From positions 1 to 31,287 of the forward strand of contig JAEUWP010000473.1 of the NCBI GenBank assembly GCA_018524725.1: a DNA stretch of 31,287 nucleotides, written 5' to 3'. This document shows positions 19,567 through 29,467 of the stretch, one piece after another (position 1 is the stretch's first letter; the number at the start of each line of letters is the position of its first letter). This DNA comes from Podaxis mareebaensis. Its lineage: Eukaryota; Basidiomycota; Agaricomycetes; Agaricales; Agaricaceae. A program made the position numbers and the translations under genes. Below the pieces are notes generated by a model, which worked only from the letters and a program-made list of their open reading frames with translations, ran no database searches and was not told where the DNA came from.

Positions 19567-20424
19567 CTACTGGTAGTGCTGGTGGCAATGACGCCACTGA
19601 CTGGAACTACCCTGAGCTGAATTGGCACTTGAGTGTGATACTTGTGGCCTAGATAAAGGTGTGGAAGCTGATGCCTCCATAGATATGTAGCCAGAGTCTG
19701 CAAACAGACTGCTGGTGTTGGTGACTGGGGCCTGTGACCCCTCAGTATGAGGAGTCACTGCCTGGGCAGGAGATGACTCTTCTGGAACAGAAGAGTCACT
19801 CATAATTAAGGTGAGCACTTGCTCAACCTCTGGTAGTGGTGAGAGAGCTTGTATAAGCTCCATCACTGAAAGGGCAAGATGCCCTGCAGCTCCTGGAAGG
19901 AACTGCCTTTGTGTGACAGCTTGGTGAGCCCACTGGGTCACCCTGTTGATAAGATTCATCACCACTAACACTTCCTCTGTCTGGATGTATCCAGCAGGGA
20001 GTGAAGGGGATGGGGATTGACCTCATCTCCCTGAAAATCCTGGTGCCCCAATGGGGGGGGAAGTAGGGAGAGGAGGTGTGGTGGATCCTTCATCATGGGT
20101 GATGAAGGTATCAGACAATAGGTGTGCATAGAGCACAGCATCAGCCCTCTGTTGAGCACATTGGGTGAAGGTGTGAAGGCAGACACTCTTGTCAAGTGTC
20201 TGAGCCTCCTGGATAGTTGTGTGGCTGAGTAGCCACTCTAGAGTGCAGTGCTGAGGCACCTGGGAGTCCTCCTGGAGGTCATCTGGGAGGTCTTCCCATG
20301 GGGAGTCATCATCGAGGTCAATAATGAAGGGATCCATGTCAATGGTAGGGGTTGAGGGAAGGGAGAGGGTAAAAATGGCCTCTCCCACTGAAAAACATGC
20401 ATATCTCTGCAGAAACTGCTCCAA
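19567..20424 (-). pseudogene. X1 main ORF: acidic protein of unknown function
   Basis: One frame runs from about 20424 to 19567, broken only by a TGA at 20023-20025. The first in-frame ATG gives MDPFIIDLDDDSPWEDLPDD, a strongly acidic start. This leads to a helical part (LEWLLSHTTIQEAQTLD; VMNLINRVTQWAHQAVTQRQ; VMELIQALSPLPEVEQVLTL) and a Ser-rich tail. X2 encodes the same protein with its own stop at another place (27694-27696). At the X1 TGA the X2 copy reads CAA, so the ancestor was probably CGA. Comparison of the two copies supports selection-free decay of a once-intact gene. No known domain is recognised. Confidence 0.6.
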
Positions 20425-20529
20425 TCAGTGCGAAATTTGGCAGAGATCTAGGCCTAAGGGCCTAGATGGTCTGTGCGAGGTCTGGAGAAAATCGAACTAG
20501 TGGATCCCAAGCAGTGAAGAAATCAGTGC

Positions 20530-21022
20530 TGGGGAGAGATAAGATGATATCTTGAGAATGGCTTGAGTGGTTGGGTCGAAACTCGGAATGCATGTAGCGC
20601 CCCAGTGGCCGCATCGTTTCCCAGAACAGCAGCAAAATTGGTGAAAAACTCCGCCCCCCAGAAGGCTGGGAAGTGGAGGGAAGGGGGAGGGGACAGCTGG
20701 GTGTCCTCCAGATAGATGTGGACATTCCAGCACCTGGAAATGCCACTGTATCAGCTCAATAAATGCTCATTGAGAACTTGCCTAGGTCCCTAGGCCATAA
20801 GTTGCCTCCCTAGAGTGCCCCATTGCACTCCCCTGGCTGACCTGAGTCTTGGGATCAAAATCCACAAGAAGGGTGAATTGCAGCTCAATGGATTGGCCGT
20901 TTGCCACAAAATTTGGTACACCTCTAGTGCCAGTATGGCAATAGGTGTGTGCAAAATCTGAAGTGAATTGGATAAGATTTGAGGGAGTTACGAGGCTCAC
21001 AACTTCCTGGGGGAGAGGCATC
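20530..21022 (-). pseudogene. X1 upstream coding-like exons
   Basis: Reading from ATG at 21022: MPLPQEVVSLVTPSNLIQFT, then GVPNFVANGQSIELQFTLLV and DFDPKTQ, ending at a possible intron donor (gtcagc) near 20841. A second stretch near 20730-20530 reads VHIYLEDTQLSPPP, FPAFWGAEFFTNFAAVLGND and HAFRVSTQPLKPFSRYHL. Between X1 and X2 the changes in this second frame are silent or conservative at its start (Val to Ile), which favours this frame over the two others that are also open. The intron acceptor ttccag near 20735 does not keep the phase, so the join is unresolved. The function is unknown. Confidence 0.4.
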
Positions 21023-21117
21023 ACCAAGTGTTGATGGTGGTTATGGGAAAAGGAGTGTGGAGGCTGCTCCTCTTCAGGTCACCCTTCTCTCCTACATGGA
21101 TGATGGCACACTTATTA

Positions 21118-22246
21118 GAGGCAGGCCACCTCCAGTTAATATGGCAACATGCCCTGGGAACTATGCCCAGGTGGCAGTTGCCCCCTCTGGCCCCCAACAG
21201 GCCAAGACAACAAACCTGGTCAACTTAGCTAGGGTGTTTCCATCTCTCCCCCTCAGAAGCTTGTCCAACTTGAGAAACAAGCAGCAGGGGCCAAACCTTC
21301 AAAGGCTGCCAGCAAGTGGCCTGCAATGACGACCTCTGGCCCAATGAGATGCCAAGTCATCATCATGGTGGACATTGCCACTCTTATGGTGATGCCCAAT
21401 GACTTACTAGCCACTATCAACATGGCTCTCATAGCTGCAAAGTCTAAGCTTCACAGTGAATCTATCAAGCCTGGCTTCAGTGGTTTCATTGTAGCCACCA
21501 ATGTCATCGCCACAGAGGATGACCTCAAAGTCATCCACTACCACCTCCCATCAGTCTTCAGCCCTACCTCCCAGAGGGATGTTGACCTTCCCCACTCCAA
21601 ATCTTACCTCAAGATTATCAGAGTCCCATTCATCCATCAGGGGCATGATAACACTAGGCCCAATAACATCATTGCTGCCATGAGGTCCTCGCCCTATGCA
21701 GATTTGTTCACAATTGCCAACAACATTCAGGTCAGGTGTAATTCTCTGGCATCAGATGGATGCACCATCTGGTTTGAAATCTGGGACTCCCAAAGGGGTA
21801 CCAAGGTGAGGTCCTTAATCAATAGGACCATACAGATCATTGGCCAATCCTGCCACATCCTGGCAGCTAAAGCCAACCCTGGAGTCCCCCTCTGCCAGTG
21901 CTACTGGAGGTGGGGACACCCTACTACTGCTTGCTGGCAGGAGGGCCATGCCTGCCCCCTATGCTTGGGTCCTCACAAGCATGAGAACCATTGCCTCCTC
22001 TGTGGGTTGTGTAAGGGCAACCTGAAGGCCAACCCCCTGATCCCTCCAACTAGACCGGATCATCCCTGTCCTCACAGGGAATCCTTTGCTTGCCCTAACT
22101 ACAAGGGCAAGCACTCCACTGACTCCCACAAATGCCCATTCTGGTCCCACTAATTCGACAGTGATTGGATCAGAAAGAAATATTCTGAAGTATGTGACTG
22201 CATAGCTTGTCGCTCCACTCATCCTGACACCTGGCATCCCTTTTAG
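21118..22246 (+). pseudogene. LINE-C ORF1: RNA-binding protein with three zinc knuckles
   Basis: The frame opens at PPPVNMATCPGNYAQVAV, changes register near 21250 and continues from KLVQLEKQAAGAKPSK to a TAG at 22244-22246, with one TAA at 22151-22153. The TAA is best explained as CAA to TAA, because the frame stays coding afterwards (FDSDWIRKKYSEVCDCIACR). The middle is a globular RNA-binding part (CNSLASDGCTIWFEIWDSQRG). The knuckle region reads CQCYWRWGHPTTAC, CPLCLGPHKHENHC and CPNYKGKHSTDSHKCPFW. In the first and third, a Tyr (TAC) stands where the second Cys (TGC) belongs, a G to A change. ORF1 packages element RNA. The next ORF begins five bases after its stop. Confidence 0.78.
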
Positions 22247-22251
22247 TCACA

Positions 22252-25200
22252 ATGAAAGTGATCTCAGACATCTGTATCTATTCACAGAATATCAACTGTA
22301 GCTACATTCTTGTGGACACCCTACTCAAGTCATGTAAAAATGAATTTGATATTGTCCTCCTCCAAGAGCCCCCCTGGAGAATTATTCGTAAAGCACCCTC
22401 TACCAGTAGGAAAGAGGGTGACAATGTTATTAGTGCCCCTAAGCATCCCAAATGGACATGCTTTGTTAGGCAAGTAGAACCTGACTCCAGGCCATGGGTT
22501 ATGGGCTATGTCCATAACAGGTTGTCTAAACTTAGACCATCACTCCATACAGACTTGGTGGATCACAATGACCTTATGATGATCTCCCTCTTCCAGAGAG
22601 AATCACACTGCCATCTCCTCAACATCTACTCTGATGATGAGAAAACTGCAATTTGCTTTCTATCAGAAATAGCAGATCAGTTGCCACCCCTGAATTATAT
22701 GGGGGGAGACTTTAATCTCCACTCAAGTATGTAGGAAGAATCATACCTGTTCCACCACTATTGGTCCCAGATGCTGCTGGATACAGCCTTAGATCTTGGC
22801 TTAGATCTGGCTCAACTCTGGATCTCTGGCCCTACTCGATTTCCTTTCATGGCATCAGAGTGCCCCTCAGTGATCGATCTGATGTTTGTACCCATACAGA
22901 ATGCTCTCACACTACAATGCAGTATTGAGCCCATGCATAGGGGGTCATCTGACCATGCCCCCCCTCCTAATCCAGCTTCCCATTGAATGAGTATCTCTGG
23001 GTGGGACTAGGCATGCACTGCCTAGGGAATCAGAAAAAGAACTTGAATTCCTCTCTATGTGTTCCAAGGGCCTGGCAGCCTTGGCTGACAGACAATCTCT
23101 AGACTCCAACCAGATTGAGGAGATGGCTACTGCCATAGCCAAGGTCTTTTCTAGGGCATAGGACTCCTGTGCCAAAGAGGTCAACATTGTGTCATGCTCC
23201 AAACCCTGGTGGAATGAGGAGTGTCAGACTGCACTTAGTCACCATAGGACCTCCAGGTCCCTGGAGGACTGGGCTGAATTCAGGCAAACCATGAGGACCA
23301 CCAAGCAGGCATTCTTTGATGAGAAGATCACAGAGATTGCCACAACCAATAAGCACCCATGGGACCTCATGGAATGGGTCAAACAATGCAAGATGCCAGC
23401 AGTGGAAGCCATCAGCTATGAGAGCTGCCCCTGCCATGACTTGAGTGCCCTGTGGAATGCTTTACATGGCACCTACAATGCAGCCTCAGACCACAGACCT
23501 GAGGTCACCATCTTAGATCCACTCCTGGCTTTGGCCCTCTGGGATTGGGTTCCATTCTCACACCTTGAACTAGCCAAAGCTCTATCAGTGTGCTCCTCAG
23601 CATCCACCCCAGGTCCAGACCATGTCACTTGGTCCCACCTGAAAGACATAGTCATGAATGAACAATATTGCAATGTGTTCCTCACCCTGGCCAATGCCTG
23701 CCTTTCGGTAGGGCACTGGCCTAGGCACTTCAAAGAGTCAGTCTCAGTGATCATCCCTAAACCAGGAAAACCCTCATATTCCACACCCAAGTCATTCAGA
23801 CCCATAGTGCTTCTGAACACCCTGGGCAAGTTAATCAAGAAAATGCTATCTAAGTGTCTCCAGTTTGACTCTGTCAAGTATGGGGTGTTTCATCCAAACC
23901 AGCTCAGCAGGGTATGGCAGAGGTCTACTGAAGATGCTGGCTTGTTCCTTTCCCACATCATTCAAAGTGGCTGGGCAAAGGGTCTCAAGATGAGTGTTGT
24001 CACTTTTGACATTGCTCAATTCTTTCCATTTTTGAACCATGGCATGCTCATGGCCATTCTTGACAAGCAGGGATTCCCCCCCAATATGGGAAGATTCTTT
24101 GCTTCTTACCTAGTTGGGCAAGCTACCTCCTACCTATGGGGGCAATTCTCCTCATATCCTATGGATGCAGATGTGGGCATGGGTTAGGGCTCAGCCTTAT
24201 CCCCCATCCTCTCTGTCTTGTACCTGGCTCCCCTGATGAAGTTATTCGATAGGGAAGCAGTACCACTCAGGGTCACCCTCCTCTCTTACATGGATGATGG
24301 CACTCTCATAGCCCAGACTAAGACCTGGGAAGATAACCTGCAGGCACTTCAAAGTGTCTATGCAATTATTTTTAGACTTTTCATCACATTTGCACTAGTA
24401 TTGGAACATTCCAAATCAGAACTCTACCACTTCTCCAGGAAACCTGGAGATGATAACCCACTGATAGATCTGGGGTTTGCCCCATTCACTGGCAATACTC
24501 CTCTTAGACCCAAACCATATTGGCAGTACTTGGGATTCTATTTCAATTGACAGCTCTCATTCAAGGAGCACATCAGGTACTATTCCACCAAGTCCCTATC
24601 AATGGTTAAAGCAATGGGGATGTTGCATAATTCCTCATGTGGTCTGACATCCAATCAGAAGCACACACTCTATAGAGCATGTGTGGTGCCCATAGCCACC
24701 TATGGGTTCTGCCTCTGGTACTTTCCAGGAGCACATAACAAGCTGCTCCTCAAGTCCCTCTCCAGTATGCAGCATAAAGCAGCACTTTGGATCATAGGTG
24801 TATTTAGAATGTCCCCAACTGGAGGGAGTGAGGCCTTAGTAGGCCTTATCCCCTTCCACCTACATCTCAAGAAGCTTACTGAAAGCACATGCTTCAGACT
24901 CCACACCCTATCCCCAAATCACACTCTTAGGGCACTTTTGGGGAATGATTATTCCATGGGAGTGCCCCCCCACCCCAGATCTATCGCCCTCATGACACCT
25001 AGACAGCATGAGAAGGCAAGCAGTCCCCTTATCTCATCCAATGAGAAGCTGGATGAGATCAGTGAGTGATTTGAGCCAGATGCAGATGAAGCCTGGCCTG
25101 GATGTCGTCTTCTCGATCTGTTCCAAGATCAGATTGAGTTCCAAGCTGCCTCCTAGAATGACAAAGACTGGGCAAGGTACATTCAGCAGATGGAGGCCAT

Positions 25201-26107
25201 CTTGAGAGAAGTGGAGTACTCCCCTGACATAGCCTACTGTGGGACTGACACAAGCCAGCCCACTCATGGCAATTACCAGGCTGTTTCAGCAGCATTGGTA
25301 TACCACTGCAGAAACTTGGTCAATGCAACTAGGAGAGTGGTAGGTGACATCACTGCACCAGATATGGAACTCTTTGCCATCCAGCTGGCACTGGCACAGG
25401 CCATAGGCCTGGAAGGTGTCAACACTATTCTGGTATGAACAGACTCTATGGCTTCTGCTAAGAGATCAGTCAATCCATCTCCCACATTGGGGCAATCACA
25501 TGCCCTTGCTGTGATTCATCTCCTTACTCCATGGCTAGCCCAACTGGGGAAGAAGCTTCAATTCTGGGAGGTCCCTTCTGGGGATCCCTGGGAGATTCAT
25601 GGGGCGGCCCATGAACACACCTCCACCCTCCCACCTGTGGCCATTGGAACATAGGTTGTTCGGTCACTCAATCAACATTTGAAGAATGTTGTGAACTCTT
25701 GCCTCAACACCTGGAAGGCTATCTTCCAGGAGCTGAAATATAAGGGTCACCAGTTCCTTGAGGTTCTGAACCCAGGCTCTAGACAGCCACTACAACCCAG
25801 GTACCACTCTGGTGGTACATGGTTTTCACTTCTCAAAGGTGTCCCACCTTCTGTGTTGGCACACTTTGCCAGGTGTGTCCTAGGGCACACCTCCATTAGG
25901 TCCTACAAGATCTATTTTTTCCCACAGGAAGAAGCTTCCTGTCCATGCAGCTCAGCCATGGTTGAGATGCATGATCACATCTTGCAGTGCTGCAAGCACT
26001 TCAAGGACCATATCAAGGGCCCAATCTATTTGGGGGACTTGATCAAATTCCTGAAAACGAATGCCACTGCATTTGCTTTCAGGGCTGATCCCTTGGGTAT
26101 TGGATAA
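22252..26107 (+). pseudogene. LINE-C ORF2: APE endonuclease, RT, RNase H
   Basis: Endonuclease (22252 to about 22975): SQNINCSY, LLQEPPW, YMGGDFNLHS, SVIDLMFVP and GSSDHAP, which together hold the expected Asn, Glu, Asp/Asn and Asp-His residues. A register change follows near 22975. RT (23189-24550): STPGPDHVTWSH, SVSVIIPKPGKPSYSTPKSF, RPIVLLNTLGKL, VVTFDIAQFFPFLNH, GSALSPILSV and an intact SYMDDGTLI at 24284-24310. RNase H (25190-25654): GTDTSQPT, PDMELFAI and TDSMAS. The C-terminus reads SCPCSSAMVEMHDHILQCC. Stops: TAG 22732-22734, TAG near 23159, TAG 24185-24187 (expected Gln in G.GSALSP), TGA 24548-24550 (expected Trp), TGA 25067-25069, TAG 25154-25156, TGA 25436-25438, TAG 25652-25654. 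All fit C:G to T:A changes. It would nick target DNA and copy element RNA in the nucleus. Confidence 0.85.
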
Positions 26108-26513
26108 CTGCCAAACCCAGTCCAGTTATAGACCCTGGGCCTAGTCCTTGAGTCTTTTACAGTGAATTAATGCCTATCTGACTGCTTCCATTGGTGTCTG
26201 CTGGCTCTATGCTAGTAGCAGTTAACTGGGAACTGACTCATTGTTCTGGTTACAGGTCCTCTTGGGGATCAGCTTCCAGGGGCCTCTGGAAGTAGACAGG
26301 GGGACTGGACTGGGGAGTAGCTTGTCTGACAGTGCTATTGCACTGTCCTCTTCCTGTGCTTGGTAGCCTTCAGGAGGTGAGCATGCATTGGCCTGCAGGG
26401 AGCTTATCCCTTGCATCATCATCATATATAGAGTAGCTACAGTGATGTACATTACAACTGGACTGCATTTGAGCACCAGTATATAAATTGATGAACAAAA
26501 AAAAAAAAAAAAA
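26108..26513 (+). other. LINE-C 3' UTR and poly-A tail
   Basis: After the TAA at 26105-26107 comes a non-coding 3' UTR ending in accagtatataaattgatg, aac and the A-tract 26497-26513. The last 150-180 bases recur on the opposite strand at 18653-18816 and 28849-29023. These bases are therefore the mobile 3' end recognised by the element's own reverse transcriptase. Confidence 0.8.
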
Positions 26514-26790
26514 GAATGCACTTGGCAGCTCTCATAGAGAGCATACCCAATAATGTTCACTTCCCCTTGCAGGGAGAGGGACAGTGCAGCTGGTGGCTGC
26601 AGCAATAGGGGGGGATGTAAAATGTCTTGCAGGAGAGCCACATCAGGACAAGTGTAAGCACTCTGATAAAGTGCTTAGCCAGTGGAGCTCAGGCCGACAA
26701 GGTGTCATAATAGCAAGTCACTAAAGTGACTTGCTCAGATAATAGGGAATGGCCAAATATTAGCCATTACCTGAGTCCCTAGGGCCAGTG

Positions 26791-27070
26791 TGTAAAGAAA
26801 GGAGAATGTAGGGGGACCAGAGACAGTCCTAACAGCGAAAAAATGGAATGATTTGATTAAGGGAGCAACCAGGAATCACTAAAACAAACTGTGGATGACT
26901 GTAAGAGACTATAAGGAGTTCTAGGCAACTCAGGCTCACCTGTAGATGACTGTAAGAGACTGGAGTCTCTGACATCCACAGGTCTACTCTAAGTCCAACA
27001 TATCACCTGACTACAGGGTCTATCTACTTTGGGACTATGAGAGGATCAATCAATCACATCTAATCTAACA
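26791..27070. mobile_element. solo LTR, 280 bp, with 5-bp target duplication
   Basis: This interrupts X2 relative to X1. X1 reads ccagtgcccatcagg at 19527-19541, while X2 has CAGTG at 26786-26790, then 280 bases beginning TGTAAAG and ending TCTAACA, then CAGTG again at 27071-27075. TG...CA termini and a perfect 5-bp duplication are diagnostic of an LTR left by recombination of a full element. Neither Gypsy-1 nor the right-hand LTR resembles it. Inside, gatgactgtaagagact occurs twice (26894-26910 and 26945-26961). The orientation is not known. Confidence 0.9.
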
Positions 27071-27138
27071 CAGTGCCCATCAGGAGGCAATGTGTTAAAA
27101 GAGACCATATACTACTGATAGCACCAGTGGCAATGACA

Positions 27139-27969
27139 TCACCAGCTGGAACTACCCTGAGCTGAATTGGTACTCAAGTGTGACACTCGTGGCCTAGATA
27201 AAGGTGTGGAAGCTGACACCTCCATAGACATGTAGCCAGAGTCTGCAAACAGACTACTAGTGTCAGTGAATGGAGCCTGTGACCCCTCGGTATGAGGAGT
27301 CACTGCCCAAGCAGGAGATGACTCTTCTGGAACAGAAGAGTCACTTATAATTAAGGTGAGCACTTGCTCAACCTCTGGTAATGGTGAGAGAGCCTGTATA
27401 AGCTCCATGACTGAGAGGGCAAGATGCCCTGCAGCTTCTGGAAGGAACTGCCTTTGTGTGACAGCTTGGTGAGCCCACTGGGTCACTCTGTCAATGAGGT
27501 TCATCACTGCTAGCACTTCCTCTGTCTGGACATATCCAGCAGGGAGTGAGGGGGATGGAGATTGACCTTGTCTCCCTGAAAATCCCAGTGCCCCAATGGG
27601 GGGGGAGGTAGGGAGAGGAGGCATAGTAGATCCTTCATCACAGGTGATGAAGGTATCAGACAATAAGTGTGCATAGAGCACAGCATCAGCCCTCTATTGA
27701 GCACATTGGGCAAAGGTATGAAGGTGGACACTCTCATCGAGTGTCTGTGCCTCCTGGATCGTTGTGTGGCTGAGTAGCCACTCTAGAGTGCAGTGCTGAG
27801 GCACCTGGGAGTCCTCCTGGAGGTCATCTGGGAGGTCTTCCCATGGGGAGTCATCATCAAGGTCAATAATGAAGGGATCCATGTCAATGGTGGGGGTTAA
27901 GGGAAGGGAGGGGGCAAAAATGGCCTCTCCCACTGAAAAATGTGCATATCTCTGCAGAAACTGCTCCAA
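27139..27969 (-). pseudogene. X2 main ORF, acidic protein
   Basis: This is the same frame as in X1: a GEAIFAPSLPLTPTIDMDPF start region, the identical acidic block DLDDDSPWEDLPDDLQED, and the helical part with LIDRVTQWAHQAVTQ. A single TAG at 27694-27696 replaces Gln of X1. The X1 stop position reads CAA here. The C-terminus ends earlier, at SAQGSSSW. Further upstream, at about 28385-28565, the N-terminal block is present but carries TAG and TGA stops (X1 reads CAG and CAA/CGA), so X2 is the more decayed copy there. Confidence 0.55.
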
Positions 27970-28602
27970 TCAGTGCGAAATTTGGCAGAGATCTAGGCCT
28001 AAGGGCCTAGATGGTCTGTGTGAGGTCCGGAGAAAACTGGACCAGTGGATCCCAAGCAGTGAAGAAATCAGTGCTGGGGAGAGATAAGATGATATCTTGA
28101 GAATGGCTTGAGTGGTTGGGTCAAAACTCGGAATGCATGTAGTGCCCCAGTGGCTGCATCGTTTCCCAGAACAGCAGCAAAATTGGTGAAAAACTCCGCC
28201 CCCCAGAAGGCTGGGAAGTGGAGGGAAGGGGGAGGGGACAGCTGGGTGTCCTCCAGATAGATGTGGATGTTCCAGGACCTGGAAATGCCACTGAATCAGC
28301 TCAATAAATGCTCATTGAGAACTTGCCTAGGTCCCTAGACCATAAGTTGCCTCCCTAGAGTGCCCTGTTGCACTCCCCTGGCTGACCTGAGTCTTGGGAT
28401 CAAAATCCACAAGAAGGGTGAATTGTGGCTCAATGGATTGGCTGTTTGCCACAAAATTTGGTACACCTCTAGTGCCAGTATGGTACTAGGTGTGTACAAA
28501 ATCCAAAGTGAATCAGGTAAGATTTGAGGGAGTTACGAGGCTCGCAACTTCCTAGGGGAGAGGTATCACCAAGTGTTGATGGTGGTTATGGGAAAAGGAG
28601 TG

Positions 28603-28831
28603 AAGACTGTCACCTTTGCTGTTCCTCTCCTTGGACTATCTCCTTAGATTTCTTTTCTTCTGTTTTATCTCTTTTTTATAGACTGCTTAGATCAGGGAAG
28701 TGTGTTAGATGTGCTCCTATTAGTCCATAAATAACATTGGGACTTAGTGATTTGAGGCTAGGATAGTCAGGTGACTTAGTCATGTGATAGTTGGCCTTGT
28801 AGCTGGCCTGTGGATGTCCTGGAGACCTTAG
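28603..28831. other. non-coding, possibly LTR of Gypsy-2
   Basis: No ORF is convincing. The stretch gtcatgtgatagttggcc with gtggatgtcctggagacc resembles LTR sequence of basidiomycete Gypsy elements as I remember it. It lies upstream of a Gypsy gag in the right orientation. The stretch is broken at 28832 by a LINE-C scrap and may continue at 29024. Low confidence. Confidence 0.3.
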
Positions 28832-29023
28832 TTTTTTTTTTTTTTTTTCAACAATTTGTATACTGGTGCTCAGTTGCAGTCCAGTTGCAGAATACATCAC
28901 TGTATCTACTCTATATAAGATGATGTGAGGGATAAGCTCCCTGCAGGCTGATGCACACTTGCCTCCTGAAGGCTACCAAGTGCAGGATGAGGACAGTGCA
29001 ATAGCACTGTCAGGCAAGCTACT
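28832..29023 (-). repeat. LINE-C 3'-end scrap no. 2
   Basis: The T run 28832-28848 is followed by caacaatttgtatactggtg and about 175 bases matching the reverse complement of the LINE-C 3' UTR. The match includes ggacagtgcaatagcactgt and ends near gcaagctact. It is a 5'-truncated minus-strand insertion. No clear short target duplication was found. Confidence 0.8.
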
Positions 29024-29467
29024 TGTCACAACCACTTGCATGTGCCTACACTTACTTTCCCACACTTATCCGATGTCTGAAAATCCAATATCTGATGTTC
29101 TGATTTCACATGACTCCGATCCACTCATTCCATTGATGGATTTCTGTCTGCCCTGTTATCCAAACAGGTGGGTGCATGTACTCAGTTGCTCATGACCACT
29201 GCAACAAGTGTTGTTCATTCACTTTTCCTTTATTGTCTCAGATCCTTTACCCTTGCCTTGGTTCATTTGTTCCTTGCTTCCATTCTACATTTTATTACAT
29301 TCCAAACAGCCTCCTTTCCATTCCACCTCTGTCCAAATCAGACCAACATGATACCAGAAGGGCACAGCATGTAAGCTGAGGCCAAGGTCTGCTCCCTGAT
29401 GCCCTAGGCATCTATCCAGAACATAATAGTATATTCAGACTCTGACTTCTGGTATTGCCATTTTTCT
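29024..29467 (+). other. leader or LTR remainder before Gypsy-2 gag
   Basis: This is pyrimidine-rich, without a sustained ORF. It contains a TTCCTTTATTGTCTCAG-like stretch at about 29226-29242 and short repeats of ccttg. It could be the end of an LTR plus leader. I could not identify a CA terminus or a primer-binding site with confidence. Confidence 0.3.

Larger units (their letters stand above)
18817..21057 (-). mobile_element. X1: poly-A-ended ORF-bearing repeat, copy 1
   Basis: On the minus strand it ends in a 3' A-tract (T run 18817-18836). The first 23-37 bases inside that tail contain tcaacaattta and gctcaattgcagtc, at nearly the same distance from the tail as in LINE-C scraps. The 3' tail is therefore LINE-C-like while the body is not. 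It carries several coding-looking stretches on the minus strand (listed separately). Positions 19268-21057 are duplicated as X2 at 26514-28602. The 5' end is undefined, because LINE-C abuts it at 21058. It is best read as a non-autonomous element or a retroposed gene using LINE-C machinery; this is inference. Confidence 0.55.
21058..26513 (+). mobile_element. LINE-C: nearly complete non-LTR retrotransposon with chimeric 5' end
   Basis: The order is a 60-bp RT-motif fragment, ORF1 lacking its N-terminal half, ORF2 (APE endonuclease, RT, RNase H, Cys/His tail), a 3' UTR of about 390 bp and a 17-A tail (26497-26513). The two-ORF plan with ORF1 knuckles and ORF2 RNase H fits Tad1/I-like fungal LINEs (family memory). 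It is flanked not by a short duplication but by two copies of a 1.8-kb piece of X. CpG is very rare throughout. Confidence 0.85.
26514..28602 (-). repeat. X2: second copy of X, 1.8 kb, abutting the LINE-C tail
   Basis: It starts with gaatgcacttggcag directly after the LINE-C poly-A and ends with ttatgggaaaaggagtg. These are exactly the points where X1 reads gaatgcac (19268) and aggagtg (21057). Without the solo LTR and its extra 5 bp it is about 1804 bp against 1790 bp in X1. In the first 190 aligned bases I count about 17 differences, all but one transitions. It lacks the X 3' tail and T-tract. Confidence 0.82.

Noticed and set aside
20023..20195. Alternative minus-strand frames in X1 (for example 19965-20195 and 20497-20733)
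   Set aside because: These overlap the acidic ORF or the VHIYLEDTQL frame and fare worse in the X1/X2 comparison (non-conservative changes).
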